Assembly: GCA_015295985.1 (NCBI GenBank)
Contig: DVDX01000022.1
Span: 1 to 64,000 of the forward strand
Source: Synechococcus sp. M44_DOE_062
Lineage (GTDB): Bacteria; Cyanobacteriota; Cyanobacteriia; Thermostichales; Thermostichaceae
Length of the DNA: 64,000 nt
Reading direction: 5' to 3'
Part shown: positions 39,293 to 48,922 of the stretch, piece by piece
Numbering within the stretch: the first letter of the stretch is position 1
Layout of the letters: each line of letters begins with the position of its first letter
Translations under genes and position numbers: made by a program
Notes under the pieces: model-generated
Database searches by the model: none
The model's input: the letters and a program-made list of their open reading frames with translations, nothing else
What the model was told of the DNA's origin: nothing

Positions 39293-40477
39293 TCAACCTA
39301 AAACCTGGGCAAACCGCTCTGGAGAAAGGCTGGGGATCCATTCATCCGCTTGTCCATAGGCTTGTTGGGCAAAGCGACGGGCCAAAGCGGGCACGATGGG
39401 CAGGGGGTTGCTGAAGCCGGAAAACAGTTGCAAGCCTTCCCAGCCGGGCAGGGATCCCACCAGAGGCTGGTGATCGGCGCTAAAGGCCACTAAGCAGTGA
39501 TACCACCGTCCGGGCAGGTGAGCCAATTTGGGCAGGTAGCGACCGGCCTGTTCCCGGATCTGGGCTTCGCTGGCGGCTGCATCCACCTCGGCATGGGGAT
39601 CCGTCAATACCCGGCTGATCTGGCCCATGCGAATGCTGCCATCCACAAATTGCAGGATCCCAGCATCCAAAATCGGCGGGCCAAGCTCGTGCCCCGGCTC
39701 GTCCCAGAGGGGATCCCGATCGGGATGGGCAGCTTGCCGTTCCAGTTCCAAGCGTTGCACAGGCACACTCATCACCAACGCTCTCAATTGCAAACCCGGG
39801 GGATCCAGCTCCAGAGATTCGGCATGGGTGAAGTAGATGGGCACCCGGATCCCCGCTTGGCGCAACAAGGCTCGTGTCCAGCCGCCGGCGCACACCACCA
39901 CCTGGCCTGCTCCGTAGCAGTCGGCTCCAGTCTCTACGCCTGTGATGCCCGCTCCCTGCCGCCGCAGGGCCGTTGCTGTTGTGATCAAGAGGGATCCCCC
40001 CAATCGTTGAAAAGCGTTTTGAAAGGCCAGCGCTGTCAGCAAGGGGTTGATGTGGCCGTGCTGAGCCCAGAGCACTGCTTCCAGAGCCGTCGGAGCCAGC
40101 AGTGGCTCCAGCTCACAGGCTACCTCCACCGAAATCCGCCGGGGTGGGATGCGACAGTCGGCCAGATCTGCCTCGACAGCCTCTGCGCTGTAGCCGGGGG
40201 CAATGGGCATGAGCAGATCCAGCTCGCGAAATTGGATATCTGCCTCCAGCTCCTCTGACAGGGTGCGGTAGCGTTGGATCCCTTCTTCCCCCAAAGCTTT
40301 GAGCAGTGGCGTTTTGCCCGCCCAATGGGCCAAGCCCCCGTAGCTGTAGCGGGTTGCCCCCTTCAGCGCTGCCTCTTGCTCCACGAGAAGAACGGATCCC
40401 CCTTGGCGGGCCAGCTCATAGCTCAGGGCTGCCCCAGTAATCCCGCCGCCGATCACAATCCAGTCGTAGTTGGCCAT
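39293..40477 (-). CDS. FAD-dependent oxidoreductase (DAO family)
   Basis: 394-aa D-amino-acid-oxidase-like flavoprotein. The dinucleotide motif is at the extreme N-terminus (VIGGGITGAALSYELARQG), supporting the start at 40477 rather than the ATG nine codons upstream. The C-terminal FAD-contact stretch (LPGWEGLQLFSGFSNPLP) is intact. Family members oxidise glycine, sarcosine or other secondary amines. No linked thiO/thiG or soxBDAG genes, so the substrate is open. Confidence 0.85.
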   Translation of the reverse strand: MANYDWIVIGGGITGAALSYELARQGGSVLLVEQEAALKGATRYSYGGLAHWAGKTPLLKALGEEGIQRYRTLSEELEADIQFRELDLLMPIAPGYSAEAVEADLADCRIPPRRISVEVACELEPLLAPTALEAVLWAQHGHINPLLTALAFQNAFQRLGGSLLITTATALRRQGAGITGVETGADCYGAGQVVVCAGGWTRALLRQAGIRVPIYFTHAESLELDPPGLQLRALVMSVPVQRLELERQAAHPDRDPLWDEPGHELGPPILDAGILQFVDGSIRMGQISRVLTDPHAEVDAAASEAQIREQAGRYLPKLAHLPGRWYHCLVAFSADHQPLVGSLPGWEGLQLFSGFSNPLPIVPALARRFAQQAYGQADEWIPSLSPERFAQVLG

Positions 40478-40694
40478 CGCTTCCCTCGTTGCCCTGAACC
40501 TCATCTTGCGGCAAAGTGGCTCCGTTCAGGGTAGCAAGCGCAGCAGAACCCAGGGCTGCAGCAGTGGCGGATACTGGCTGAAGAGGAACTCGCAAAGGGC
40601 TTCTTTGAGTCCAGATTGAGAGTCCCCTCGGCTTCAGAGTCTACCAAAGTCCATTTGTGTTCATCGTAGCCAATTGCATAGCAAGGATGGGGGT

Positions 40695-41574
40695 ATGAAC
40701 GAACTACTTCAAACCATCAACCGCAGTCTCCTGGAGATGGTGGGGCGAGGCATTGAGCTGTTGCCGGGCTTCTTGATTGCCGCGGTTATCCTCTGGGCTA
40801 CCCGCTATGGCGTCCGGGCCGTGCGGCATCTGGTGGGATCCGCAGCCAATCGGTGGATCCCCAGCCCTTCCCTACAGATGCTGCTGGTGCAAATCGGCCA
40901 AGTGGGCGCCTGGGTGGTCGGGATCCTCGCAGCCAGCGTGGTGGCTTTCCCGGATCTGCGCTTGGGTGACCTCATCGGGCTACTGGGGTTAGGGTCGGTA
41001 GCCATTGGTTTTGCTTTTCAAGACATTTTCAAGAACTTCTTGGCGGGCGTGCTGCTGCTTTTGAACGAACCTTTTCAACTCAACGACCAAATTATCGTTG
41101 GAGAATTTGAAGGCACCGTTGAAGAAATCAGCATTCGCTCCACTCAAATTCGTACTTAATCAAGGGGAGCGCGTGGTCATTCCCAATGCCATTGTGTTTA
41201 CTAGCCCGATCACGGTCTTGACCGATCGCCCCTTCCGCCGTACCGATCTGGAGATTGGCCTTGACTACAACACGCCCCTGCCCAAAGCTCTGGAGGTGCT
41301 ACGGGAAGCCATGCAGGGGGTCGAGGGGGTGCTGGCGGATCCCCCCTTTGAGTTGGACATTGTGGGGTTTGCAGACAGTTCCATCGATTTCGTGGTGCGC
41401 TACTGGACTCGGCCCCGCAAGCCGGAGGTGCGGCGCGTCCGCACTCAGGTGATGATGGCTCTCAAACAGGCCTGCGACCGAGCCGGATTGGTTATTCCCT
41501 ACCCGATTCGCACGGTCTACATGTTCGACCAGCATGATTTTCAGGATCACACCCCCAATCCCAAGGTTACTTAG
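40695..41574 (+). pseudogene. MscS-family mechanosensitive channel, frameshifted
   Basis: Small-conductance mechanosensitive channel that would open under hypo-osmotic stress. The first part (MNELLQTINR..., ATG 40695) has TM helices and the pore-lining GLLGLGSVAIGFAFQDIFKN; it ends at TAA 41157-41159 right after STQIRT. The missing beta-domain continues in another frame as QGERVVIPNAIVFTSPIT and runs to 41574. Removing one A at 41158/41159 rejoins them as RTYQGERVVIPN, the normal MscS sequence, giving 292 aa. Disrupted by a one-base insertion, or a sequencing error. Confidence 0.85.
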
Positions 41575-41580
41575 GGATCC

Positions 41581-41778
41581 CTACCAGCGAGCCAGCAGCA
41601 TCTGAAACCGGCTCTCCCCCAGCAGAATCGCGCTGGGATCGGGATAAGTCTCGCCGAACCAGGCTCGCAAGCGGGCAATGGCCGCCTGGAAGATCTCCTC
41701 TACGCCGAGAGGAAAGCTGCGGGTGGCATCGTAAAAATCAGCGGCCCAATCAAAACAGATGCTGTGGGATCCCACCAT
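41581..41778 (-). pseudogene. N-terminal fragment of a SAM-dependent methyltransferase
   Basis: 65 residues beginning with FDWAADFYDATRSFPLGVEE, the characteristic start of a methyltransferase family (AAxxYDxTRxxPP). It stops (TAG at 41581) just at the point where motif I should follow (SAILLGESRFQMLLA). Nothing further is encoded: the MscS gene ends 6 bp away. Probably a gene remnant truncated by rearrangement. The frame extends upstream to 41874 without recognisable sequence. Confidence 0.6.
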
Positions 41779-41906
41779 CGCTGCACGCTTCCCCGACAGG
41801 CAAAAAGGGGTCAACTCGGGCAGGGGGCATAACCCAAGAAACGGGCCGAGATCCCTTGGATCCCCCCTGCCCACTCCAGTCTAAAGAGGGCTGCTCTCAA
41901 GCGCTT

Positions 41907-42698
41907 TCAAGACTCTGCCAGGCGGGCGTAAAACAAGCCTTGAACGCGAACGGTGTGGGGTTCCATCGCTCCTTGCTCGGTGCTGGAAGGCTGAATGCTA
42001 ACAAAGGATCCCGCCATTTCGCCGGTGCTGGGATCCACACGAGCGATCCGCAGCGACATTTTCCCCTGGGAAACCTCGTCCACCTTGCGGTTGGTGGCAA
42101 AATCATCTTTGGCAGCCTGTAGACCTACTGCAGTGTCGTAGCCGGTGTTGGATCCCCGCCCGCGTGGGTCGAGGAAAGAGCTGCTGTGGTAGCCGGGCAC
42201 CAAGAACTCCCCTTCAAAATCCGTCGAAGGGTCAATGGCAGATCCCGGCGCAGTGGCAACCAAGTCCTTCACGCTAAACAGAAACGGCACCAGCTCGCGG
42301 CGGGGCATTTGGCCGGTGGTCGGCTGAAAGGTGATCCCATCCACCACTTTGAGCTCCAGCGCGCCGTCTTTGGGAGTCACCTCGGCTTTAATCGGCCCCA
42401 GAGTGGCCGCCGAGATCATGATGTTTTTGGCTTTGATGAACTCTTTCTCGCCGTTCCGCTTTTCTTCTTCCACCTCAATTTGTACCGGCTGGAAGCAGAC
42501 ATCCGTCAGCTTCAGGGATCCCCCCCTGGGCACCTCGATGCGGCCCCGGGCGTTGTCCGAGACGGAAGGGCAAATGGCGGCCTTACCGGTATTGCGGATC
42601 TGGTCATAGGTCAGCGGGGCCTTGGCAGCCTCAGCCCGAAAGGCAAAGACGCTCAAACAAAGCGCCAACAAGATGGCGAGCAGTGGACGGTACCGCAT
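41907..42698 (-). CDS. psbO: Photosystem II manganese-stabilising protein
   Basis: 263-aa lumenal extrinsic subunit that stabilises the Mn4CaO5 cluster of photosystem II. A signal peptide (LLAILLALCLSVFAFRAEA) precedes KAPLTYDQIRNTGKA, the classical mature N-terminus. The two conserved cysteines that form the disulfide are in AICPSVS and LTDVCFQP. FSVKDLVAT and SSFLDPRGRGSNTGYD are further signatures. The start is ATG 42698 with GAGG 6 nt before; a TTG two codons upstream is not preferred. It stands alone. Confidence 0.98.
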   Translation of the reverse strand: MRYRPLLAILLALCLSVFAFRAEAAKAPLTYDQIRNTGKAAICPSVSDNARGRIEVPRGGSLKLTDVCFQPVQIEVEEEKRNGEKEFIKAKNIMISAATLGPIKAEVTPKDGALELKVVDGITFQPTTGQMPRRELVPFLFSVKDLVATAPGSAIDPSTDFEGEFLVPGYHSSSFLDPRGRGSNTGYDTAVGLQAAKDDFATNRKVDEVSQGKMSLRIARVDPSTGEMAGSFVSIQPSSTEQGAMEPHTVRVQGLFYARLAES

Positions 42699-42805
42699 AA
42701 TCAACCTCGAAAAACCTTTTTTGAATCTGAACGCTGCTGGGGGAAATAAGCCCGAATGCCCCCATTGTACGCAATCGTGATCCCCTCAGAGGAAGTGCCT
42801 CAAAA

Positions 42806-43513
42806 TTAGCCACCCGCCAACAGGGATCCCAGCCAGCGCTCCCGAATCTGGGTGACCAACTCACGGATAGGCTGTTGGTTGACACGGTAGCTGATGGGAT
42901 GGGCAATCAGGCGAGCTGTGCTCTCGAATAGGCAGTCTCGCTCAATCAAGCCATTTTCCCTTAGGGTGCGCCCTGTGGCCACCAAGTCGACGATGGCATC
43001 GGCCATGCCGGTGAGGGGGGCCAGCTCCACCGAGCCGTGGAGAGAGATAAGCTCCACCGGCAAATCCAGACGGTCAAAATACTCGCGGGCGCAGCCGACA
43101 AACTTAGAAGCCACGCGGGCATGAGCAGGCAACTGAGCTGCCGAGCGGTAGGGGCTATCTTGGGGAAGGGCCACCGACATACGACAGTGGCCAAACTGGA
43201 GATCCAGCAGGTGGGCCACCCGTGCTTCGCTGCCGGCATAGCGCTCCCGCAAGATGTCGTAGCCGACAATGCCCAACTGCGCCTGCCCATACTCCACATA
43301 CACCGGCACATCGTGAGTGCGCACCAGCAGCGCTTCGTAGCGTTGCCCGTTCAGCCGGGTGGGGGATTCAATCCGCAGTAGGCGATTGCCGGGATCCAAA
43401 AAACGGCTGAAATCGATCCCCACCTGCTGCAGACATTGAATGGCCTCAGGTAGCAGGGCCCCCTTGGCCAGGGCAATCGTGATGGGTGGGCTGTCGCGAC
43501 GGCCATCCAGCAT
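42806..43513 (-). CDS. hisG: ATP phosphoribosyltransferase, short form
   Basis: 235-aa first enzyme of histidine biosynthesis, joining ATP and [24 protein letters not shown] and [20 protein letters not shown] are conserved. It lacks the C-terminal regulatory domain of the long form, so it needs HisZ, not found here, as the regulatory subunit. Start ATG 43513 preserves a few extra residues ([10 protein letters not shown]). Confidence 0.95.
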   Translation of the reverse strand: MLDGRRDSPPITIALAKGALLPEAIQCLQQVGIDFSRFLDPGNRLLRIESPTRLNGQRYEALLVRTHDVPVYVEYGQAQLGIVGYDILRERYAGSEARVAHLLDLQFGHCRMSVALPQDSPYRSAAQLPAHARVASKFVGCAREYFDRLDLPVELISLHGSVELAPLTGMADAIVDLVATGRTLRENGLIERDCLFESTARLIAHPISYRVNQQPIRELVTQIRERWLGSLLAGG

Positions 43514-43826
43514 CTTTGTCAGAATCTACATCTACTACATCTGTCTGAATCTTGGGCCAGGAGCAATCTATATGAGAGTGTTGGGATTTCCGTCTGCGGG
43601 TGGAACTCTCAGGAGAGACGGGTTAAAACGAGGGGCTCAGGGGAAACACTTAGGGAAATGCCCGGCGGCAGGCCGGTTCTCCCAGAAGAGCAAGCCCCCT
43701 TGATTGTAGGGGATCGGAATCCCGGCAGCGATCCCCCAGACTCTTGAAAGCCCCACCGGTTCCCTAGAATGCCGATCCTGGGATGATAAAGTCAGAGCAC
43801 GGTTAGCCCGGAGGAGTGACAACGGC
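43514..43826. other. Intergenic region hisG / nucleotidyltransferase
   Basis: 313 bp between divergent genes. No gene was identified. For the plus-strand gene, TTGAAA (43744-43749) and TAGAAT (43765-43770) form a weak promoter pair (15-bp spacer), and GGAGGAG at about 43810 is a strong ribosome site. The 43600-43680 stretch is GC-rich and may fold, but I recognised no riboswitch class. Confidence 0.4.
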
Positions 43827-44948
43827 ATGAAAGCCATGATCCTGGCAGCAGGCAAAGGCACGCGGGTACGGCCCATCACCTACATGATGCCGAAGCCGAT
43901 GATCCCCATTTTGCACAAGCCTGTCATGGAATTTTTGGTGGAGCTGCTGCGGGAACACGGGTTTAACCAAATCATGATCAACACCAGCCACTTAGCCCAC
44001 CAAATCGAAGACTACTTCCGCGATGGGCAGCAATGGGGGGTTCACATCGGCTTTTCGTTCGAGGGTCACTTCGAGAATGGCCAGCCGGTGGCCCAGGCCC
44101 TGGGATCCGCAGGGGGCATGCGCAAGATCCAGGATTTCTCTGGATTTTTCGACAGCACCTTTGTGGTGCTCTGTGGGGATGCGCTGATCGACCTAAACCT
44201 CACGCAGATCGTCAACTTCCACAAAGCCAAGGGAGCGCTGGCCACCGTGGTGTTGCGGGAGGTGGATCCCAGTCAGGTCTCCAGCTACGGGGTGGTGGTA
44301 ACCGACGAGACAGGTCGCATCACTGCCTTTCAAGAAAAGCCCAGGCGGGAAGAGGCCCTCAGCCACACCATCAACACCGGCATCTACGTTTTCGAGCCGG
44401 AAGTGTTCGACTACATTCCCCCCGGCTGCCCCTACGACATCGGCAGCGATCTCTTCCCGGCCTTGGTAAAAGCGGGCGCTCCCTTTTATGGGATCACGGC
44501 TGACTTCCAGTGGGTGGACATTGGCCGCACCCACGACTACTGGCTGGCGGTGCAAAAAGTGCTGCGCGGCGAGATCAAGGGGGTCAAGGTGCCCGGGATC
44601 CAGATTCAACCCGGCGTATGGACGGGGATCAACATCCGCGCCAACTGGGATCGCATCCACATCGAGCCACCGGTCTACATCGGGGCCAGCAGCCATTTGG
44701 CGGACGGGGTCAAGCTCATCGGCCCCACAGCCATCGGCTACGGATGTGTGTTGAATGAAGGGTGTACCCTGGATGGCAGCCTAATTTTTAACTACACCCA
44801 GATCGCGGCAGGCGTGACCCTGCGCCACCAGATGGTGATGGGTCGCTACTGCATTTCCTCCGATGGCAATGCCATCGATACCGAAGAGTCCAACCTCACG
44901 TGGCTGATTGGAGATGCCCGCAGCAATGCCAACGGCAAATCCCCATAG
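43827..44948 (+). CDS. NDP-sugar pyrophosphorylase (mannose/glucose-1-phosphate type)
   Basis: 373-aa nucleotidyltransferase. The N-terminal GT-A domain has the activation loop ILAAGKGTRVRPITYMMPKP and the base-binding FEGHFENGQPVAQALGSAGG; the C-terminal ~120 residues form left-handed beta-helix turns (IGASSHLADGVKLIGPTAIG). It should make GDP-mannose or a related NDP-sugar for surface polysaccharide. Its 3' end overlaps the GvpL/F gene by several codons, implying co-translation. Confidence 0.88.
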   Translation: MKAMILAAGKGTRVRPITYMMPKPMIPILHKPVMEFLVELLREHGFNQIMINTSHLAHQIEDYFRDGQQWGVHIGFSFEGHFENGQPVAQALGSAGGMRKIQDFSGFFDSTFVVLCGDALIDLNLTQIVNFHKAKGALATVVLREVDPSQVSSYGVVVTDETGRITAFQEKPRREEALSHTINTGIYVFEPEVFDYIPPGCPYDIGSDLFPALVKAGAPFYGITADFQWVDIGRTHDYWLAVQKVLRGEIKGVKVPGIQIQPGVWTGINIRANWDRIHIEPPVYIGASSHLADGVKLIGPTAIGYGCVLNEGCTLDGSLIFNYTQIAAGVTLRHQMVMGRYCISSDGNAIDTEESNLTWLIGDARSNANGKSP

Positions 44949-45672
44949 CGCCCTCTACCTCTACGGGATCGTCGCTGCCCCCGGCCCGCGCCACCTGAGT
45001 GTGGTGGGACTGGACAAGCAGCCGGTGCAGGTTCACGGGCTGGGATCCCTGGCCTTCTTGTATTCCCAGGCCCGACAAGAGCGCTACCTGGCCAGCCGGG
45101 CCAACTTGCTCGCCCATGAAGCCGTGCTGGAAAAAGTGATGAACGAGGGACATCGCGCCCTGCTGCCCCTGCAATTTGGCCTGGTGGTCAGCGGCTGGGA
45201 GCAGGTGGAACGGGACTTGGTGCAGCCCCGTTTGGCGGATCTGCTGGCCCTGCTGGAGCGTCTAGAGGGCAAGCGGGAGGTGGGAGTAAAAGTCTTCTGG
45301 GATCCCGAGCAGGAGCTCAAGCTGGGGCTAGAGGAGAACCCTGCCCTCAAAGCTCGGCGAGACGAAATGGCCGGCGCTCCTTTGGGGTTGGACGCGGTAG
45401 TCGAGATCGGACGGGCTCTAGAGCAACTCTTGGAGCAGCGGCGTCAGCACATCGCCCAAGCCTTCACAGCAGCCCTCAGCCCCTTGGCCAGCGACCACGT
45501 GGAAGGAGATCTGCTCACCGAAAACATGGCCTACAACGGCTCGTTTTTGATCAATTGGGAAGATGAGCCAGTTTTTGCCCAAAAAGTGGAGGAGCTAGAC
45601 CACACCTTTCAAGGGCGGCTGCGCATTCGCTACAACAACTTCACTGCTCCCTACAATTTCGTCAAACTCTAA
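44926..45672 (+). CDS. GvpL/GvpF-family gas-vesicle protein
   Basis: 248-aa protein. ALYLYGIVAA at the start, HRALLPLQFGLVV and the final FTAPYNFVKL are the hallmark segments of GvpF/GvpL. It consists of two ferredoxin-like domains with a helical arm (~120-200). Family members bind the shell protein GvpA and are part of the gas-vesicle assembly machinery. No gvpA, gvpC or gvpN is in this window, so the gene is isolated here. ATG 44926 is taken as the start, with alternatives at 44908 and 44914; it begins inside the preceding nucleotidyltransferase gene. Confidence 0.82.
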   Translation: MPTANPHSALYLYGIVAAPGPRHLSVVGLDKQPVQVHGLGSLAFLYSQARQERYLASRANLLAHEAVLEKVMNEGHRALLPLQFGLVVSGWEQVERDLVQPRLADLLALLERLEGKREVGVKVFWDPEQELKLGLEENPALKARRDEMAGAPLGLDAVVEIGRALEQLLEQRRQHIAQAFTAALSPLASDHVEGDLLTENMAYNGSFLINWEDEPVFAQKVEELDHTFQGRLRIRYNNFTAPYNFVKL

Positions 45673-45766
45673 GCATATGAGTCGAAGGCAGTTGCCCAGG
45701 CAGGGATCCTTTTGGGGATCCGCTCAGGTATTGTGGGGATGCGCACTGTGAGAAGCTCTGGAGCAG

Positions 45767-46330
45767 GTGGCCGCACAGCTAGGAATGCTGTTCTCTGCCC
45801 AATTGCCGGAAGAGATCCGATCCCGACTGGTTCAAGCTGGCTTTGGGCTGTTTGAGCAAGGCTATGGGCAGCGTTTTTATCATTCAATGTCCAAGCGGCT
45901 GATTGACGGCACTGAGATTGTCCTTTTTGATTACCAGTACACTCGGGGCGGTGGCAAGAGTTCCAGCACTTATCGCCAGTCCGTCTTCTACGCCTATCAC
46001 GAGGATCTCCATCTACCCCGTTTTCGGCTGCACCCCGAAAATGCCTTTTTCCACGGCATCGCCAAAGCCTTTGGCATGCAAGATATCAACTTCGAGAGCC
46101 ACCCTAAGTTTTCCCGGAGCTATCTCTTGCGAGGACAGGATGAAGCTCAAGTTCGGCTGCGTTTTCATCCCGGCATCCTCAGCTTTTTAGAGCAACACCC
46201 CAACCATTGTGCCGAAGGGGCCGGCACCCACCTCATTCTCTGGCAAAATAACCGACAGGTGAATCCCGAAGGGATGGCAGAATGGATGCGCTTGGGGGAA
46301 GAGTTGACGCAACGGTTGCGGCGTATGTAG
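45767..46330 (+). CDS. Conserved hypothetical protein, possibly truncated at the N-terminus
   Basis: 187 aa starting GTG 45767 (ATG 45785 also possible). Key segments are GTEIVLFDYQYTRGGGKS, FFHGIAKAFGMQDINFE and FSRSYLLRGQDEAQVRLRF, typical of proteins that normally carry an N-terminal TM helix. The same frame upstream has TGA at 45749 after a 24-codon stretch (45677-45748), without a hydrophobic segment, so either this protein is shorter than usual or its anchor has been lost. Function unknown. Confidence 0.65.
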   Translation: MAAQLGMLFSAQLPEEIRSRLVQAGFGLFEQGYGQRFYHSMSKRLIDGTEIVLFDYQYTRGGGKSSSTYRQSVFYAYHEDLHLPRFRLHPENAFFHGIAKAFGMQDINFESHPKFSRSYLLRGQDEAQVRLRFHPGILSFLEQHPNHCAEGAGTHLILWQNNRQVNPEGMAEWMRLGEELTQRLRRM

Positions 46331-46413
46331 CGGCAGAACTTAGGCGCAAGCAGTCAACCTCGGCCTAAACCTCAACCTGAGAGGAGGGCTCCGCTGCAAC
46401 TCTGAAAATCCCT

Positions 46414-46656
46414 CTACTGGGCACCGAGAGCGGCCAGCAAGTCATCCGCCAGCAACACCGCCGTATAGACCAAAGCCTGTCGTTGCTCAGGAGACAAATC
46501 GCCGACAGGAGTCTGAGGGTTGCTCACGATACCCTGCAGTACTCTGCTGGCTATGTATTCTCGCTTGGAAACCCCCGGGCTGGAGATGGTGGGGTTATCC
46601 AGAGAGAACTTCTGATGGTGCTCGAAGGGGAAGGCGTATTCGGGGGCAACCGGCAT
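46414..46656 (-). CDS. Hypothetical protein
   Basis: 80 aa with a plausible folded half: KREYIASRVLQGIVSNPQTP then QRQALVYTAVLLADDLLAAL. No motif known. The gene lies in a sparse stretch between two plus-strand genes; codon use looks normal. Called with modest confidence. Confidence 0.45.
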   Translation of the reverse strand: MPVAPEYAFPFEHHQKFSLDNPTISSPGVSKREYIASRVLQGIVSNPQTPVGDLSPEQRQALVYTAVLLADDLLAALGAQ

Positions 46657-47062
46657 TGCTCGGCTCCAGATCGGGTTTCTACACTATGCTTTGCCTATTT
46701 TCCCATCCTCTCTCCCCAGGAGTTTCAAAAAAGCAGGGCTCTAAACAAAGACACAACGGGTTATCGAAAACTGGGTCCAAAACCCCAGCCTTCCAGGACG
46801 GCTTTGGACATACTACACTGGGGCTAGGTGAAAAATGAGAACTGAATCTTTCACCTCGTCGTTCCCGTCAGCGGTGCGTAGCACTGAGGATGGAACGTCG
46901 CCCGACGTTAAACCGGACGTGGAGGGAGTGTAAGACCAACCTGGGTTGGCTGCTCTCGACGAATCGTCAAGAACCTTTACCCTTCAAGGCAGGGAGTACG
47001 TCAACAAAGAGATCCCTGTGTGGGGGAATGAACCGGGCTGCTCTCCCTTGGGAACAGTAGAC
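46657..47062. other. Region upstream of pyk with a dispersed repeat and an inverted repeat
   Basis: 406 bp without a convincing gene. A repeat copy lies at 46861-46885 (CCGTCAGCGGTGCGTAGCAC). Next to it is a 7-bp inverted repeat AACGTCG-CC-CGACGTT at 46894-46909, possibly an operator or stem. The pyk frame is open from 46946 but the conserved protein starts at 47063. Confidence 0.4.
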
Positions 47063-48922
47063 ATGCATTTGAGCGATTCTTTTCGACGCACCAAAATTGT
47101 CGCCACCATTGGCCCTGCCAGCTCAAATCCGGCCATTCTCAGGGAGATGATCCTGCAAGGGGCAACCACCCTTCGCCTCAACTTTTCCCATGGGGATCAC
47201 GAGCTACACCGCCGCAGCATTCGCCTGATCCGCCAAACCTCGATGGATCTGGGCATTCAGGTTGCCATTTTGCAAGATCTGCAGGGGCCCAAAATCCGCT
47301 TGGGCAAGTTTGCCGAAGGCTCGATCACCCTCAAAGCCGGGGATCCCTTTGTGCTGACCAGCAAACCTGTCTTGGGATCCCAAGAGCGCAGTTGGGTCAC
47401 CTACGACAAGCTGGCCCAAGAAGTGCCCGAAGGAGCGACGATCCTCATTGACGACGGTCGAGTGGAGATGCGGGTGGAAGCTGTGGATCCCGAAGCGGGC
47501 GAACTCTTCTGCCGCACCATTGTCGGGGGTACGCTCTCCAACAACAAAGGAGTTAACTTCCCCGGTGTGCGCTTGAGCATCCGCGCCGTGACCCCAAAGG
47601 ACAAAGAAGATCTCTACTTCGGCCTCAACCAAGGAGTGGATTGGGTAGCCCTTAGTTTTGTGCGGGATCCCTCTGATGTGCTGGAACTGCGGGAGCTCAT
47701 TGCCTCGGCCAAACGACCTTCTTCAGGCTCAGCCGACAAGCGGGTACCCATCATTGTCAAGATTGAGAAACATGAGGCCATCGAACAACTGCCCCAGATT
47801 TTGGCCCTCAGCGACGGTGTGATGGTGGCGCGGGGGGATCTGGGGGTGGAGCTGCCGGCGGAAGAGGTGCCAATCCTGCAGAAGCGGGTGATTGCCTTGG
47901 CCAACTCCCTGGGGATCCCGGTAATCACCGCCACCCAAATGCTGGACAGCATGGTGCACAGCCCCCGACCCACCCGTGCCGAGATCTCCGATGTGGCCAA
48001 CGCCATTTTGGATGGCACCGATGCTGTCATGCTCTCCAACGAGACGGCTGTGGGCAAGTACCCCGTCGAGGCCGTTGCCACCATGGCCCGCATTGCCGTG
48101 CGCACCGAGCGCGATTACTTTGACCTGACCTACGCCGACCGACGACAACGCCTTCGCACCCTAGCCATGCAGGAGCTGAGCCAAAACAACGGCAACAGTC
48201 CTGCCGGGATGCGGCCCAAAGCCCTGATCACTGACTCGATCAGCCGTGCTGTGGGGGAGATCGCCCAAGAGTTGGATGCCGTAGCCGTGATGACCCTGAC
48301 CAAAACGGGGGCTACCGCTCGCAATGTCTCCAAGTTTCGCCCCCGCACTCCCATCCTGGCTGTAACTCCCCATGTGGAGGTGGCACGGCGGCTGCAGTTG
48401 GTTTGGGGGGTACACCCACTGTTGGTGATGGATTTGGCCACCACCCGCCAGACCTTTCAAGCGGCCATCAGCTTGGCTCGGGAAGATGGCTTGCTCAAAG
48501 ATGGCGACTTGGTGGTGCTCAGTGCAGGAACCCTGCCAGGGGTTGCGGGATCCACCGACCTGATTAAGGTGGATGTGGTGAAAGCAGTGGTGGCTCAAGG
48601 CAAAGGGTTTGGCAAAGGCATCGTCAGCGGCCCGGCCCGCGTCCTGAGATCCAGCCTCGATGCCAGCAAAATCACCGCCGGGGACATCTTGGTTGCGCAA
48701 TCCACCGACGCCAACTATGTGGAGGCGATCAAACAGGCAGCCGGGGTGATTACCGAGGAAGAGGGAGCTTCCTCTCATGCGGCGGTCATTGGCCTGCGGC
48801 TGGGAGTGCCAGTGCTGGTGGGGGTCAAGGACGCTACCCGCTTAATCCGGGATGGATCCATCGTCACTCTAGATGCAGAAAAAGGCATAGTGACTGCGGG
48901 AGCCGATGGCCTGGGCTTTTAA
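47063..48922 (+). CDS. pyk: Pyruvate kinase with C-terminal PEP-utilising mobile domain
   Basis: 619-aa glycolytic enzyme making pyruvate and ATP from PEP and ADP. RRTKIVATIGPASS is the N-terminus, MVARGDLGVELP the active-site signature and KIEKHEAIEQLP contains the catalytic Lys. After the regulatory domain (~350-475) the protein carries an additional swivelling domain ending GVITEEEGASSHAAVIGLRL, homologous to the phosphohistidine domain of PEP synthase/PPDK and present in many cyanobacterial and Bacillus enzymes. The start MHLSDSFRR was preferred over the 39-codon upstream extension. Confidence 0.95.
   Translation: MHLSDSFRRTKIVATIGPASSNPAILREMILQGATTLRLNFSHGDHELHRRSIRLIRQTSMDLGIQVAILQDLQGPKIRLGKFAEGSITLKAGDPFVLTSKPVLGSQERSWVTYDKLAQEVPEGATILIDDGRVEMRVEAVDPEAGELFCRTIVGGTLSNNKGVNFPGVRLSIRAVTPKDKEDLYFGLNQGVDWVALSFVRDPSDVLELRELIASAKRPSSGSADKRVPIIVKIEKHEAIEQLPQILALSDGVMVARGDLGVELPAEEVPILQKRVIALANSLGIPVITATQMLDSMVHSPRPTRAEISDVANAILDGTDAVMLSNETAVGKYPVEAVATMARIAVRTERDYFDLTYADRRQRLRTLAMQELSQNNGNSPAGMRPKALITDSISRAVGEIAQELDAVAVMTLTKTGATARNVSKFRPRTPILAVTPHVEVARRLQLVWGVHPLLVMDLATTRQTFQAAISLAREDGLLKDGDLVVLSAGTLPGVAGSTDLIKVDVVKAVVAQGKGFGKGIVSGPARVLRSSLDASKITAGDILVAQSTDANYVEAIKQAAGVITEEEGASSHAAVIGLRLGVPVLVGVKDATRLIRDGSIVTLDAEKGIVTAGADGLGF

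Noticed and set aside
45677-45766. 24-codon frame plus TGA upstream of the 187-aa hypothetical, as a second amber-like interruption
   Set aside because: The upstream peptide lacks the hydrophobic anchor expected for the family, so an interrupted longer gene is not supported.
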